Assembly (NCBI GenBank): GCA_021234155.1
Contig: JAJEKV010000002.1
Coordinates: 1,208,164 to 1,272,163 of the forward strand
From: Isoetes taiwanensis
Taxonomy: Eukaryota; Streptophyta; Lycopodiopsida; Isoetales; Isoetaceae
Length of the DNA: 64,000 nucleotides
Reading direction: 5' to 3'
The position numbers were made by a program, and so were the translations under genes. The notes below the pieces were generated by a model. That model did no database searches. It worked only from the letters and a program-made list of their open reading frames with translations, and had not been told where the DNA came from. Below are positions 33,590-46,017 of this stretch, piece by piece; the stretch's first letter is position 1; each line of letters opens with the position of its first letter.

Positions 33590-35985
33590 GTTTCAATTTG
33601 GACCGTACTCTGTATTTTCTTGACTAAAAGAAAGTCGAGGTTGACAAAAAACTGAGAGTTTGGATTTGGGGCTGAGGTATCAGAGTCGAAATCAACCTGA
33701 AATCCATCCGCTGTCGAGGTCGAATTCGAGATTCTGCACTACAAAGAGAAGTCAAGGTTGAGTGTGGGTCGAGGTCGAGGTCTAAAGAAGGCAGAATCAC
33801 GGACTTGGTCGTGCAAGAACAGGATTCGAGCCTTAGAAGATGGAGAGGAGAACAAGATAAAATGCCAAGTTAGATATGACACTCATCATAAAGAAACCTT
33901 TCATGCCACCTTAAGAAACATAATAAAAATATGGCCAACGATCAAAAGAATGTCTAAGACCGCATCATGTAATTCGCTCCTCCTTCGCCACCGAGACTAA
34001 AGAATCACAAAAATCAAATTTGTTTTTAGAAGATCCATGGACTATGCCCCAATGCTTGTATATGCCTTGAAAAATACTTTAATCCATCAAAAATGCCTCA
34101 TAGAGCTATACGCTACAAGTCTGGCAAAATATACATGTCGTGATGCAAAATCCCCTGATTAAAAATAATCATTGCCTGGCAATTAAATATATGTATAAGA
34201 ATCATGAGGAATTTGGAGGGCTAAAGAATAACATGCCCCAAATCACACCAGTCTATAGCAAAATCAACGGTTAATAGTTCGATATCGCTTTCCTCCTAAC
34301 TCCTGAATTGCTTTTAATGAGAGAAGAAATGTGAAGCAAGTGTCTCAAACTCTAAAGAAATGTTAGAAAGTCAAGAACAACCAAAAATTAATTTTTAGCA
34401 AGGAATAACTTTTTTATTACATTAGGTATTGAAAACAAAATAAAAACACAATAAAAACAAAACAAAAAGTTCCAATTTTTTTTTCTCTGGATATAAGACA
34501 TGGTTACGATAATATCATCTCTTCAATATCTTCATAAAAGCTTACTGCACTATAATAATGCAGGACAAAGGACATGACTAGAATGACCAGTTTGGCAGAG
34601 AGTATGATTAATGCTGTACAAATCATGTTTTAATCAACTAGTGGGTGTAAAACCCTACCTAATCTGCCCGAAAATTTGCTGTTTTGACCCAAAAAGCTTA
34701 ACCAAACATGAGCATATTATATACCGAAGAGAGCTTTTCAACGCAATAAAAAGTACTCAAAATGGAGTCTGGATTCAAAAGTTATGATAAAAACTATATT
34801 ACCATCAAATCTGCATGGCACATACTTTGCAAAAAGGTATCCGAATTGAAAAGTACAAAACGTAGGTACTATCTTGATAATCTGCATAAGCTTTCGAACA
34901 AGCCCGCAGAAACAATTGGCATTCTCTCTCTAGTGCATCTCTTCTTTATCTATTTTTAATGACTTAGATATTACATACAACATTTTGGTAAGAAAAAACC
35001 TCTTATAAAAAACTTATTTTTGAACCTTTTTTTTCCAATCAAAAATTTGTAAAAAGCATTTGCAAACATAATGCTTTATCTTGCCCAAGCCCTTAAATAT
35101 ATCTGATCTGCGTCCGGATGGCTAACAAGTAACAACCCTCAAGAACTCACAATTTCGCTGCTAACAAAACCAATGGGTAAAAATGCTATGTCATCCCTTT
35201 TGAAACATGAGGAAATGAAAACAAAATAGTATTAGGTAATGGCAATAAGAGAAGAAATGTTAAGCAGATTTCCTAGAATTCTAGAGAAGGTTCGAAAGCT
35301 TAGGCACAACATGAAATAATTGGAACTAAGAAATAAGTGGTGATCCAAAGGTCCATAATCTGGACTAACCATTAAAAGCCATGGGGGCAATGGGGGATGA
35401 TGTCCAACATTTAAGCCGTAACGAACAAAAAATGACATATTACCTTGAAAAGAACCCAAACGAGTATCCATCCCTAAAAGGGAGATGCACCATCGATGGG
35501 TTAATAAAATCCCATTGGTGCAAAAAAAGAGATGCTAGCCTAAAGAAGGGGCAAGGAATTAGCTGGTTCAGAAGCGAGCTGGCCCTGACTGATATTTAGG
35601 AAACGCCATGGCCTTAAAAATAAAAAATATGGCCCTAGCAAAGGGGATCTGCCCGGATTTTGCGTGCTGCTATGCATGCGAATTGATCCGACTAGCAGTC
35701 AGATTCCCCAGGGGGATTATGCTCTCGCATACCTCAGCGCAGAACCAGGATCGAAGGTCCTGCATGTCGTCACCTGATCTCCTGCCTGCTTTCCGGCATG
35801 GCCTGAAAAATCAATAGAAAAAAGGAGGAGGATGCTAGATTCGTAGAGCGTGAATCATAATTCCAAGTTGTTCGCCAGGTATGCTTCCATAACATTTTTT
35901 TTTTGCTGCTCAACGCGATCCTCAGATCAGTCGATGGTGAATGGAGTTGGAACGCTGGTTCTTTGGAGGAGCAGCATTTAATAGA
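33590..35985. other. No gene recognised; one dispersed-repeat end
   Basis: AT-rich. A 31-bp stretch at 34522-34552 (CTTCATAAAAGCTTACTGCA inside it) is identical to 61944-61974, marking a shared repeat. Confidence 0.45.
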
Positions 35986-35989
35986 CCGC

Positions 35990-38707
35990 AAAGATCTGTA
36001 TGGATTAATCCCAAAATTTCATTTGCTCTTCCCTTTGCTTTTGAAAATGGTAATCTTGAGTGTTTTCCCAGCATACAACCCCCTGCATATGTGATTTTTT
36101 GTTTTCTTGTCAGCTGATTCTATTAACCCTTGTTTTATCATGAATTCAACATTTTTCACATTTGTATGTTCGAGTCTTTCATACCATATTGCTATGTTTG
36201 GAACTATGGTCATTAGCACTTCCAATGGACCGAGAATTTATTCCAAAGAGGTTACCAACTCTTCTTCCCAAAAACTTCAGTTCATTCCCATCAAAGATCT
36301 TACAATGAGTTCTTTCAAATACAACCTTTACTCCCATATCAGCTAGTTGGGATATAGAAATCAAATTTCTACCAAGCTGGGAACACATAACACATTCTGC
36401 AAATTTACTATTATACCATTCAAGTCAAATAGTTCCAGAATTCCAATATCTTCAATTTTTTGCAAGTCACCATTCCCTACTTGATGTGTCCACCTTGACT
36501 TCCCTTCTTTTCGTTCAGGATTTTTGAGTTGCATGCAATGGATTTTTCCGCTCCACTATCTAAAATCAGAAGATCATTATCAACAAATCTGTCACGAGTA
36601 GCAATAAAGGCTTTATGCTTTCTTACCTCATCCCCCTCACCTTCAGTGTCTTCTTCAAGTAGAACTTCTCTGCTACATTTGCCTCTGAACTTGTATTGTT
36701 TCTGAATCTTCTCCTTCCTCTTCCCCTTGCTGTTGAATTTCCCCTAGCTTCCTTCTCTCTTCCCCTTGAAGACATTTTAAGAGAAGAACAGTTTGATGCA
36801 AAGTGTCCTGCCACAGTTGTAACAATTAATCTCTTTGGTCATTGAAGGGTTATCAATTTTCAAATGTTCATACTGGTTGCAGTTATAACAAGAGCCAAGT
36901 TTACTCTTTTTCCTATTTTCTTCCTTGTCTTTTCCTTTTGCAAATAGGACTTGAGTAGCTTCATCATCTTCCATCACCCTATTATGTTCTATCTCTGTTT
37001 TTAACATTCTTTCAGCCTCCATTCTTGTTTTGGCTATAGTCCTTATGAATATGGCTATATTGCCAAGACTGGTTACTGCTCTTGAAATTGCCAAGACCTG
37101 TTGTTGTTGTGTATAAAGAACTCCTGCACCCTTCAGATCAGCAACAATGTTGTCAAATGTTTGGAAAAACTCATTGATATTATCCTTATCATGAAACTTT
37201 AACCTCCTAAATTCATTTTCCAGCACATCTATCTGAGAGGATACGTCGCTATGATCCTCGCATAGCTGCAGTATGCCCGCTCTGTCTTTCGGACGTTGAG
37301 ACTCTTGAGCATTGTCTCTTTGATTGTTCTGAGGTTCAACCAGCGTGGTCCTGGCTACAAGGTTTGTTTAACAGTACATTGGACTGCCGATGCATCCTCT
37401 TGGCGTCCTATCCCAACGCATGGCCTCCCGCTAAACAAAGGGCATTCCATTTTGGTTCTGGTTGGCTCCTATGGTCGATATGGGAGCGTCGCAGACACCA
37501 CATCTTTCAGGGCATTAATTCATCTCCACGCGGTATTATTACAGTGGCCCAGAAAAAGATATTGACAGCCTATGAGTGTTCCTCCCCTGAATCAGAAATG
37601 ATGGAACACATCTGGATTCAGTATCTTCGAATTGATTCTTATCGTTAGTCTCTTATTCTGGAGTAAGTCCCGGGGGGTTCACCTAGATTATGGGGTATGA
37701 AACATGTGAGTGCACCAAATGGGTTTTTTTATTGCCTCTCTGGTACCGTATACATAAGAAAAATATAACTTTTTTATAGTTTGAATGTCATACGGATACC
37801 AGAGGGAGTGTGGTGGCGCCAGTGTTTGATTCGTATTCATACTGTAAGAGTCCGTCATTTTTGGTGAGCTTCTACTGTTGGGGAGTCTGTGATAATATGA
37901 ATAATATATATTATATATGTAAAAAATAATAGAGATATCGTATATGTATGGAAGGGATTGTCAAGTAAAAGTGTTTTAGGCAAGTACTTATATGATATGG
38001 GTTGCATTCTTTTACAAATAATGTAGTCGTATACAAAGGATTTTTCATATGGAACTGTCGTATACAATGGGTTTTTTGGCAACCTAAGGAATGCACATGG
38101 CATATATACCTATAATAGAGGTGAATCCCCCGGGGAGTAAGTACATTGTGCTCCAGGCTCGTGCTCCTGTGGCATCTTTTTATGCTTACACAGTTAGATG
38201 ATACATGTAAATTTTGTACTTTTTCTCTAATTAATAAACTTTTTGGCTTTTGTCCTTCAAAAAAAGAAAAAAAAAAAAAATCTACCTGGGTGGATGTTTT
38301 TTCTTCATAAGTAAGAAGCATGTAATTCCACATTTGGCTAGGATTCATACCTCTTAGTTTTAAAATTATGCTTGAGCTCACCTTGCTCATAATGATCCAT
38401 TGTGCTTCTCTCATCTTTGCACTATCTGCATATATCAGACCTCTTAACGGGTATGCACTCTTAGAGTTTCTTCATTTGAAGATCCACTTCCTTCTTCTGC
38501 AACAGCTATACCTCTGCTTGCAGTATTCCTTACATTGTTGTTCAGCTCATTTGGTTCTATCAAATCCCACAAGCCCTCTACTTGTTGCAGTGCTTGACCT
38601 TCTCCTTCCATACTTGAAATCCTAATCTCCCTTAAACACATCAATTGCATTTAATAGTCCTGCACCAAATCTGCTTGCCATCTTATCTCAACCTAGCTCT
38701 GATACCA
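35990..38707 (-). mobile_element. Truncated Copia retrotransposon: gag, protease, pre-integrase
   Basis: Reading the minus strand from the primer-binding site (38707-38691, TGGTATCAGAGCTAGGT): gag N-terminus with REAQWIIMSKVSSSIILKLR, then, after an inserted LINE, VLENEFRRLKFHDKDNINEF and a double knuckle (CYNCNQYEHLKID, CYNCG, HFASNC). Protease has LILDSGAEKSIACN (D-S-G). Next comes NLISISQLADMGVKVVFE, the GAG-pre-integrase block WYERLEHTNVKNVEFMIKQG, and the integrase start LGLIHTDLCG at about 36000. The rest of integrase, reverse transcriptase and the 3' LTR are missing. Several stops and shifts. This order (integrase before reverse transcriptase) is that of Copia. Confidence 0.85.
37236..38279 (+). 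mobile_element. 5'-truncated L1-type LINE inserted in the Copia gag
   Basis: Begins inside the C-terminal zf-RVT region of ORF2 (VCPLCHADVE-like CPLCLSDVETLEHCLFDC reading near 37275-37330, then AFHFGSGWLLWSIWERRRHH), followed by about 600 bp of 3' UTR and an A-rich tail (38258-38279). The flanks ATCTATCTG (37227-37235) and ATCTACCTG (38280-38288) are a target duplication with one difference. Removing the insert restores the Copia gag frame (TSTQ-[VI]-DVLENEF). Confidence 0.8.
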
Positions 38708-38708
38708 A

Positions 38709-39427
38709 TGTCAGAAATTACAAGGTAAGTGAGATAATTTTTCTTCAAGAACAAATTTATCCCAACAACATCACAGGTGTAATAAGTTCAATGACAATGC
38801 TTTTACAAATTTAAGCATTTAAATCCAACAACTCCTTCAAGTATCTTGTATTATCTACAACAATGAGATAATATAGATTTGAAATTCAAAGTAATAAGCA
38901 TTACTAACCATTGGACTTATAATAATCTATTACTGTACATTTGAGACTTCACACAATATTATAGCATCGAAGAATTTCGATTCAAATCATGAAATACTCA
39001 ACCAACCTTATTTCAAAATGACACATTCTCCATGTGTGTCAATCAAACTGTCCTGCTACTTGATTTATCTTAGTAGTCCGGCGGTGATGCCAGACCGCTT
39101 GCAAGTTTCCAAAGCTGCATTGATCTTCATGCCATTCTTGTATTGGACCGAGCTAATTTGAATCTAAATATGGTCCAAATATTTCGATACACCCTGAATA
39201 TTCCTTTGAATTAAAATCAATGGTTAACCATTGATTATAAACGTTTCATATACTTAGGTAATGTCTTGACCTAAATATAAGTGTAACATCTAACTTCTAT
39301 TCTCCAATATTTGAACTTTAATTCTTGTCTCTGTACCTTCATTTGAGTGTTAACATCTTAGTGATCATTTTCTTCTACAATACCTTCTTCGGATGTTAAC
39401 TGATAAATTGTGATATGAACCTTAACA
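38709..39427 (-). repeat. Probable 5' LTR of the Copia element
   Basis: On the minus strand this 719-bp stretch starts TGTTAAGG and ends TTTCTGACA, directly followed by the primer-binding site. The inner end is well supported by the primer-binding site. The outer end rests only on a TG...CA match because no second LTR is present. Confidence 0.55.
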
Positions 39428-39539
39428 ATGACCTGTGATTCCACTTCTTGCATGCACTCATAGTAGCTTGCTGTAGTTTGCAAGCTCCTGTGGCAAAGCC
39501 CCTGTTAAATCAGTAGTTCCTCTTATAGAAAGAAACTGG

Positions 39540-40060
39540 AGGATTTTCAGCATTCCAATAGGATTTGTTCCGAGTGAGAAAGGGGTTGTTGCCAAGCCAG
39601 AGCTTCAGGAGAGAAGAGCAATTCCCTAGACATGGAGGAATAGTAATGTCTCACAATTTTAGCACCTCTAGATTCTGTAGACGCCCTAAGTCCTGCGGCA
39701 TACTTTCTGTACTGCTGTTAGCTCTTAAAGCCAACTGCTGTAGCAATTCAAGCTTTCCTAACTCAGCTGGAATTATCCCTGTTAGCATATTAAAGGCCAC
39801 ATCAAGAATAGATAGGTGGATGGATGGATGGATGGATGGATAGATGGATGGATGGATGGATGGATAGATAGATAGAAATGGAGGAGCAATTGACTAGAGA
39901 ATTAGGAATTCCGCCTGATAACTGATTATTTCCAAGCTTTAATTCCATCAGAGAAGATAACTTGTCTAGAGAGCTCGGAATAGATCCAGTAAGGTTATTG
40001 AGTGCCAAATTAAGAATTTTCAGATTCTTCGGATTTTCCAGTTCCATGGGCAAGTGATCT
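39540..40060 (-). pseudogene. Leucine-rich-repeat receptor gene remnant
   Basis: Minus-strand LRR units: LKILNLALNNLTGSIPSSLD, LMELKLGNNQLSGGIPNSLV, then after a microsatellite LDVAFNMLTGIIPAELGKL, further decayed repeats with a stop, and CLGNCSSLLKLWLGNNPF. These match the plant extracellular LRR consensus (L..L.L..N.L.G.IP). Neither signal peptide nor kinase is attached, so it is a fragment of a receptor-like kinase or receptor-like protein gene. Confidence 0.7.
39811..39876. repeat. (GGAT)n / (GATA)n microsatellite inside the LRR remnant
   Basis: About 16 tetranucleotide units (GGTGGATGGATGGATGGATG...) interrupt the LRR reading frame after NCSS without stopping it; on the minus strand they translate as repeated SIHP. 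Confidence 0.9.
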
Positions 40061-40445
40061 TTACGTTGTTCTGTTTTGCCTACCCTCTCTTTCAGACTTT
40101 TTGGGGGGTTTGTCTTTTGTGCCCTATGTTCCGACTATGGCAATTCCATATTAGCTGGTGGAATTTTCCAGACTGATCATAGCCTTGCTTCTCAAAGCTA
40201 GATCTAGAAAGGAGCACAGTGGTTGAAAGCTTAAAAAATGGTAGAAGCTGACATTAAATTTGGCATAGCTTCTTTGAAACAACTCTCTCATTTACCAAGA
40301 AATTGGTTGTCGCAGCTGTGGTCGTTGGTTCTTTGCTTGCCCTAGTAATTGAGCATTTTGTTGGCCTCATCAAAAGGGTTTCTTCACTCTGCTACAATCT
40401 GATAAAGGCAAAAAACAGAATGAAGATGAGATGTCTCATGATCGA

Positions 40446-40446
<1 letters not shown>

Positions 40447-40481
<35 letters not shown>
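40447..40481. repeat. 35-base poly(A) tract
   Basis: An uninterrupted run of A on the plus strand. The preceding 400 bp (a short frame with a hydrophobic stretch VVAAVVVGSLLALVI) may be a retroposed sequence with its tail, but no target duplication was identified. Confidence 0.8.
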
Positions 40482-40483
<2 letters not shown>

Positions 40484-41179
40484 AAGGAAATGTTTGGGAG
40501 ACATATTGAAATATTGGCTTGGAAGAATTGGATGGAATGCTGGAGAGATTATGGAGATGAGAATGGCGGAATGGGGGACGAAAGCAAATTTGCCATAAAG
40601 CTTACAGGTTGAATCTATTAAATTTAACACGTGTTCCATACAAACCTAAACATGATGTCAGCATTTTTTAATTCAGACTGTAGTCCTCTCTAGAAGCCCT
40701 TCTAGGTATCGAGCCCAGATTGAGTCTTAAGGCAAAAAAAATAGCTTCAAACAAATATTAGAATCAAGCAAAAACGGAAACTGCATTATATATGTTGTGA
40801 AAAGGGATTTCAAAATATAATAGGTCTCTAGAAATTAATATATTAAATTTGTTAGGAATTAAAATTGCTATTGTTATAGTGCATGGAATTATTCATAACA
40901 TTCACAAGGCTCGACATTAAACAAAAAAACCCAACATGAAACGACCAAACAAAAAACAAGAAACACACTATGGAGCCTCCAAAAGGCAACCTCTAGTGCC
41001 CAGCACCTTATTGTTGACAAGTCAAAATATTTTGAAGATACTCACAATGGCCAAAGCATATTCGGCATGGTATCTTGCATGTGGTATTGGAAGGTTGTTA
41101 GAGGAGGTGCTAAAATCCGAGGAAGAAATATTTAGGACAATACGTTCGATAAGAAATATCTTTTTTGAGAAAAAATAAC

Positions 41180-41264
41180 CGTCGCCTAGGTTAGATCAGA
41201 AGATGCTCCACAAAGGTGTATGGATCGTCGCCTATGGTTAGATCAGAAGCTGCTCCACAAAGGT
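41180..41264. repeat. 46-bp tandem duplication
   Basis: CGTCGCCTAGGTTAGATCAG then AAGATGCTCCACAAAGGT is repeated from 41226 with two differences. Confidence 0.85.
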
Positions 41265-41265
41265 A

Positions 41266-44200
41266 AATCAGGATTTTCTTACCTCATATTTATCGTAATT
41301 CTATGCCAACGTTAAGATCATATTCAAGATCATAGTTCCCGGCCTCACAGAATAATGACGTCCTGGCATTTGAGACGTGATTTACAATGCCATGCCATCC
41401 ATTTCCATTTCGAATTCTCACTTTAGTATGGGCTTGCTCTGTAATTTGTGCAAATTGGTGCTTAGATGTGGTGTCATCAATTCTAGCTGCAAAGGCATGT
41501 GCAATGCATTCTTTAGTAAAAACCTCTGCATGACATGATTAAAAGTTTTATCTGATGAACAGGGCCTGAGTGATAATTTCTCTGGTGCTAGCCTTTATAT
41601 GGCAATTATACAGTTTATGGATTTTAATTCGTCAACACAAAGGTATGCCAGTATGTATGTCTCTTAAGTTGCTGCCTGCCTTCACTCGTCAAATAAGAAG
41701 GAACGATTTGAACTCAGCATATCGCTATGAATTTTTTACATTAATTATTGGAATTTGAAGGGCCAAAACGTTCCCCTTTCCTTTGATGTTGTGCACTGAC
41801 ACATTGTATAATATAGTGCCTCAGCTCTAGTGAGAATTTGGGGGGACTATTAGGACAACAGTGGTGGTCAGTGCACATTTTTATCTACATATCTTGCTGC
41901 TGCTGTTTTGCGCAACCAAAACTTCTATATGACAATGCAGTATTCTGTATCTCTAATGTGGCTACGCATAGCTCCTTCAGGTTCTTCAGCCTGCCATTTC
42001 CTTCCTAGGTTTACCTTACTCAAATAGTATCAGCTCACAAACTGATAAAGAGCATATGTGTGCTGGCACGAGATCAAATCTTGGTTCGTTTTTGGAGTTA
42101 TGACGCTGCATATTGCTGTTTCAGCCTTCTATCTTTTCTTGGATTTTAGGGTCTGTGCTTATACTCAGTATAATAGGGTACCTCTGCATAGCCTAGACAG
42201 AGTGTTATAGTTTGGCACATCCCCAATCCCAGGCAATTGCATCAGAATACATTTGTCATATTTAGGGCTGTGCATATGCTCAGTATAATAGGATACCTCT
42301 GTACAGGGATCCTCTAAATTATTGACTAAGCTTCCCAAGGAGTACGGATGCAATAGAATTGACAATTCCGTTTTTGGAACAGTTAACTATCCATTTGGCA
42401 TTACGGAATTTGTATATTTGAAGTTACTTTCTTGGTTTAGGCTTAGTGTGATTTAGCTAAACGATGTTGAAAGCTAGTTGCTCATGTCCTTTCAAGAAAG
42501 TCCTGTCGCTTCCAATTTCAGAAAGCATGAGTTCTGTGGAGGGCCCTCAGCCTGCCGTAACCTGCTGCAGGCTTGTCCGCTAACTTTCTTCGTATTTTAT
42601 TTGGTACTATCTAATTCTTTCTCATTGTAACTTCCATTTTTAAGATACTTGTTTGAGGATCTCTCATTATGCTTATGGATGATATCGCATTACGTATATG
42701 TAGGTTTTTGCAGGCAGCTCAATTGGGTGGAAAGATTGTCTCTTAGGGGTCTCTGTTTTGGTACAAATGGAAACCTTGATGGAGTTCTGCGGTAACTGCC
42801 TTCTTGTTTATTTACAGGTTATAAATTTCCATAAACTCTATTTCACTTTGTATCAAAGGCATGACTGTATGAAGAATCATAATATCTTAGATAACTCATG
42901 AAACAAGCAAACAACTGTTAGGACTGCTAAGGACATCCACATCCGCATGAATTTCTGGTTCTTAGGACAAGGTTTGCTAATGCACCATATTGTGCTCAAA
43001 TTGTTTAAGCATGAATGCAAGGGAAGGAGGCACAAAGAAGGAGGACCCTAAGTGAGGTTATGTATGTCCTTTAGAACTTGGTAGGAAGTAAAGGATTATG
43101 GATGGCACAGAGGAATACTATTCCATCAGGGGTCCAGAGGGGCCTTAGGTCCTATGCTTGGAGGCAATTGAACTTGACTAACTAATTGGGTATTTATGAA
43201 CATCTCAAGCAGAAGCTACTTAAAATATTTCCATAGAATTTTAGTTCAATTGCTGGTTCGGCCCTGCACCCTTTTGTATTGCAAACTCTTGTATTTTCCC
43301 ATCATTACAGAAACTGGTCATTGAAACCAATACATGATTTAAAATCAGATTCTAGTAAGAAATACAACCACAGCTTCTACGAATTCTGGTTTTAAATAAC
43401 CATGGTATATTATGAAAGCAACAAAAATTGAGGGCCCAGTACAGTTGCATACAGTCCCAGATATGGTAAATTGCTTGCACACACTGTTTACTACGATCAA
43501 TGGTACAGATTTATGCAAATGAGAATGAGATGCTGGTTTCTAGTGGGCAGAGAGGATAAGCTGCCACGCAATAATACAGAAACGGTCGAGTGAAAGGGCC
43601 TCTTGGCCATACAGTCCAACAATACAATGAGAACATCAATGCTTTGTGAGGGAGATGTCTAAAGATTATTTACATTTAACTTTTAGCTTGTCTCATTTGG
43701 AGTTATGACAGTGCATATTGCTTCTTTGCAGAACTTGAGCCTGCAGCGGCCTGCTATTTCTGAAAGCTTACGAAAACTTAAAGAGTAAGAAATAAGAATT
43801 CATTGATGTAGGGGTTTAATTGCGAAGGTTATCATTATTTTGATTCTATGTTACAAGATTGTCTCTTTAGACCACGAGCAGATCATTGCAGGTGCATGCT
43901 TTCACTTTTAGGCAGAGCAAGGCAAATAGATCAAGGTGAGGATTTTTTTAATAAAATACCAATAGAGCCTGATTTGTTGAGTTGCGCTGAATTCTAGGGA
44001 TGTTCTGAGTGCTGCGAGAAATATGCACCTTAGATCATATGTTTTAGTTGCATTCTGGGCAGATGGGAAACAATTCTCATGCATTAGTTGGAGTTCTATG
44101 ATAAACCAATGGGAAAGGATACAGTCGATGAATGATCCTCTTCAGGAAGGCAAGATGCTTGCTGCTTATGGAAGTCAGGCTTGTTTTAAGTAAATTAAGA

Positions 44201-45200
44201 TCATGAATGATATTAGGCTGTGCCATTGGTTTAATAGCTAGTTTCCAGCTCAAGGAATATCCAAAAAAGAGATTGCATACTCTGTGTTTCTCTGACTGCC
44301 AACCATGGCAAATAAGAACCTCCTTCCTTTCTAGAGTTCCTAGTCAAGTATTCTGTTTGATCTTTCATAACCTGGGTATTACAGTTTAATATATAGATTT
44401 TGGGGTGTCAAATCATTTCATGAAATCATTACTTCAAGTTAAGTTGGATAAATTTGAACGAGAAACTTGGCATGAAGATGCAGAAGGACGTCCTGGAGAA
44501 TTGGATTTTGTGCTTTGCTTTCTCTCTTCTAGCAAGAATGCTTGCTCCATAGATCATCCCAACAGAAGGAATTGCAGCCTGTAATTTACAGGTATATGCT
44601 ATATGCTGACATTTGAGGAGACAGAGTGTAGGTCTTTCTTAGTTTTGCAAGGAAAACCGTCTCATGAAAGGCAATGCTCTCATCATACATGGCATGGCAA
44701 ATAAGCAGTAGTGTTGTAACTGTTCTTTTGCATAACACAAATCGTCTGCACAAAATGCCTAAACATTCTTTTTTCATAGGCAAGTTTACATCTTCCCTGT
44801 TCAACTTTTCCTCGTTTTAAAGCGTTGCTCCAATTGAAACGCAGGGAAGTCTATACCTTCTCTGTCTACTTTTGTTTTAATCGTTGTTGATTTCCTTTTA
44901 TCAAACTTTCTACTGCCCATCTGCAAGAATCTTGTTGGAGACTTTAATGCTTAGGTCGATCTAGAACTTGAAAATTCTATTTTACACAAACTAAACTCTT
45001 TCTTTTGAAGGGAAATTTATCAACTTTCCAGAATGAGGAAAAAATATGTAAAATATGTCTTCTGGGGCCTGAGGTTCAATTCTCCAATCTCTTTTTTTTG
45101 CGCCTTATTGCAGTTGTTGAATGTAACAAGTCAAGAACAGTTTACATAATGAATCTTTCTCACTTCTTCAGAGTAAATTTAATGTTTATGTACTACGTAA
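41266..45200. other. No gene recognised; short internal repeats
   Basis: Only short frames. TATACTCAGTATAATAGGGT (42160-42180) recurs as ATGCTCAGTATAATAGGAT (42275-42293), and TTGGAGTTATGAC followed by GCATATTGC occurs near 42093 and 43696, suggesting old duplications. Confidence 0.45.
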
Positions 45201-45209
45201 TGCACGGCC

Positions 45210-45335
45210 GGAAGAGATTCCGGCATATAATTTTTGAGGCGGCGCCAGCAGAGGCGTGGGCCGACGGCCGACGAAACGGAGCGCGCCGCCGAGCTGGCGG
45301 CAGCGAAAATTATGGCGAATCTCTTCCTACCGTCT
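45210..45335. repeat. About 120-bp foldback hairpin
   Basis: Arms GGAAGAGATTC...ATAATTTT (45210-45235) and AAAATTATGGCGAATCTCTT (45306-45325) are inverted; the GC-rich middle (GGCGGCGCCAGC ... GAGCTGGCGGC) folds again. Same layout and size as the hairpin at 21637-21754, and likewise directly left of a TIR element, but without sequence similarity. Confidence 0.75.
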
Positions 45336-45343
45336 GACTGGAC

Positions 45344-46017
45344 GTAAACAATGGTTTGCCTTAAATTACGTTCCAAACGCCGCCATAGTCGATGCTTAGG
45401 AGTTTCGCCAGAGCTTGGAGATAAGTAGTTTGTGGGATTCAAGAGCTCACGGCAAAGCGGCCAGGCTTTCACGGAGCTCATGATCTTTTGCACGGAGAAA
45501 GAAGCAGCTTAAATCTATGCTCTAGATTAAAAAGAAAAGATGAAGCTTTCGTGAAGCAGATGAAGCTCTGCTTGCTTTGCAGTTGAAGCAGATGAAGCTC
45601 TCTTTGCGTGAAGGATGAAGCTCTCATTGTTTGAAGCTCATTTAGCGGTGGAAGCATCCTTCTTTTTTTAGGTAAAGCTCATTCGCGAAGGAGCGATGAA
45701 GCTCATTGCGGTGAAGTAGATGAAGCTCTGCTTGCTTATGAAGATGAAGCTTCCGCAAGAACAGAAGCTTGCTTGCTCTGCTTGCTTGCGATGCTTGCTT
45801 GCGATAAACTTGCTTGCGATGCTTGCTTGGAAGATGAACTTGCTCTGCTTGCTTGCGATGCTAGAACAGAAGCAATGGCGGCAGAATGGTGTATGGCCAA
45901 GATAGGGTTTGAACATCTGTTTTTGCCAACAGCGGCGCCGCTCCATAAAATGCGGAGGTAATTACGCCTGATAAAACAAGCCATAATTTCCAGTAATTTA
46001 AGGCAACCATTGTTTAC
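45344..46017. mobile_element. 674-bp MITE-like element with 25-26 bp TIRs
   Basis: 45344-45369 (GTAAACAATGGTTTGCC...) and the reverse complement of 45993-46017 match over 25 positions with one inserted base. The interior (45540-45880) is a degenerate run of GATGAAGCTC, GCTTGCTTGCGA units. No protein is encoded. Like 21751-22415 it is about 670 bp, rich in GAAGCTC and preceded by a hairpin. Confidence 0.7.

Noticed and set aside
40303-40485. Short membrane-type protein ending in a Lys run
   Set aside because: The Lys run is the 35-base A tract; no start context or homology supports a gene.
45668-45946. Ala/Ser/Lys-rich and Cys/Leu-rich open frames at 45.7-46.0 kb
   Set aside because: They translate the GAAGCTTGCTTGCGA-type repeat inside a MITE-like element; several frames are open at once.
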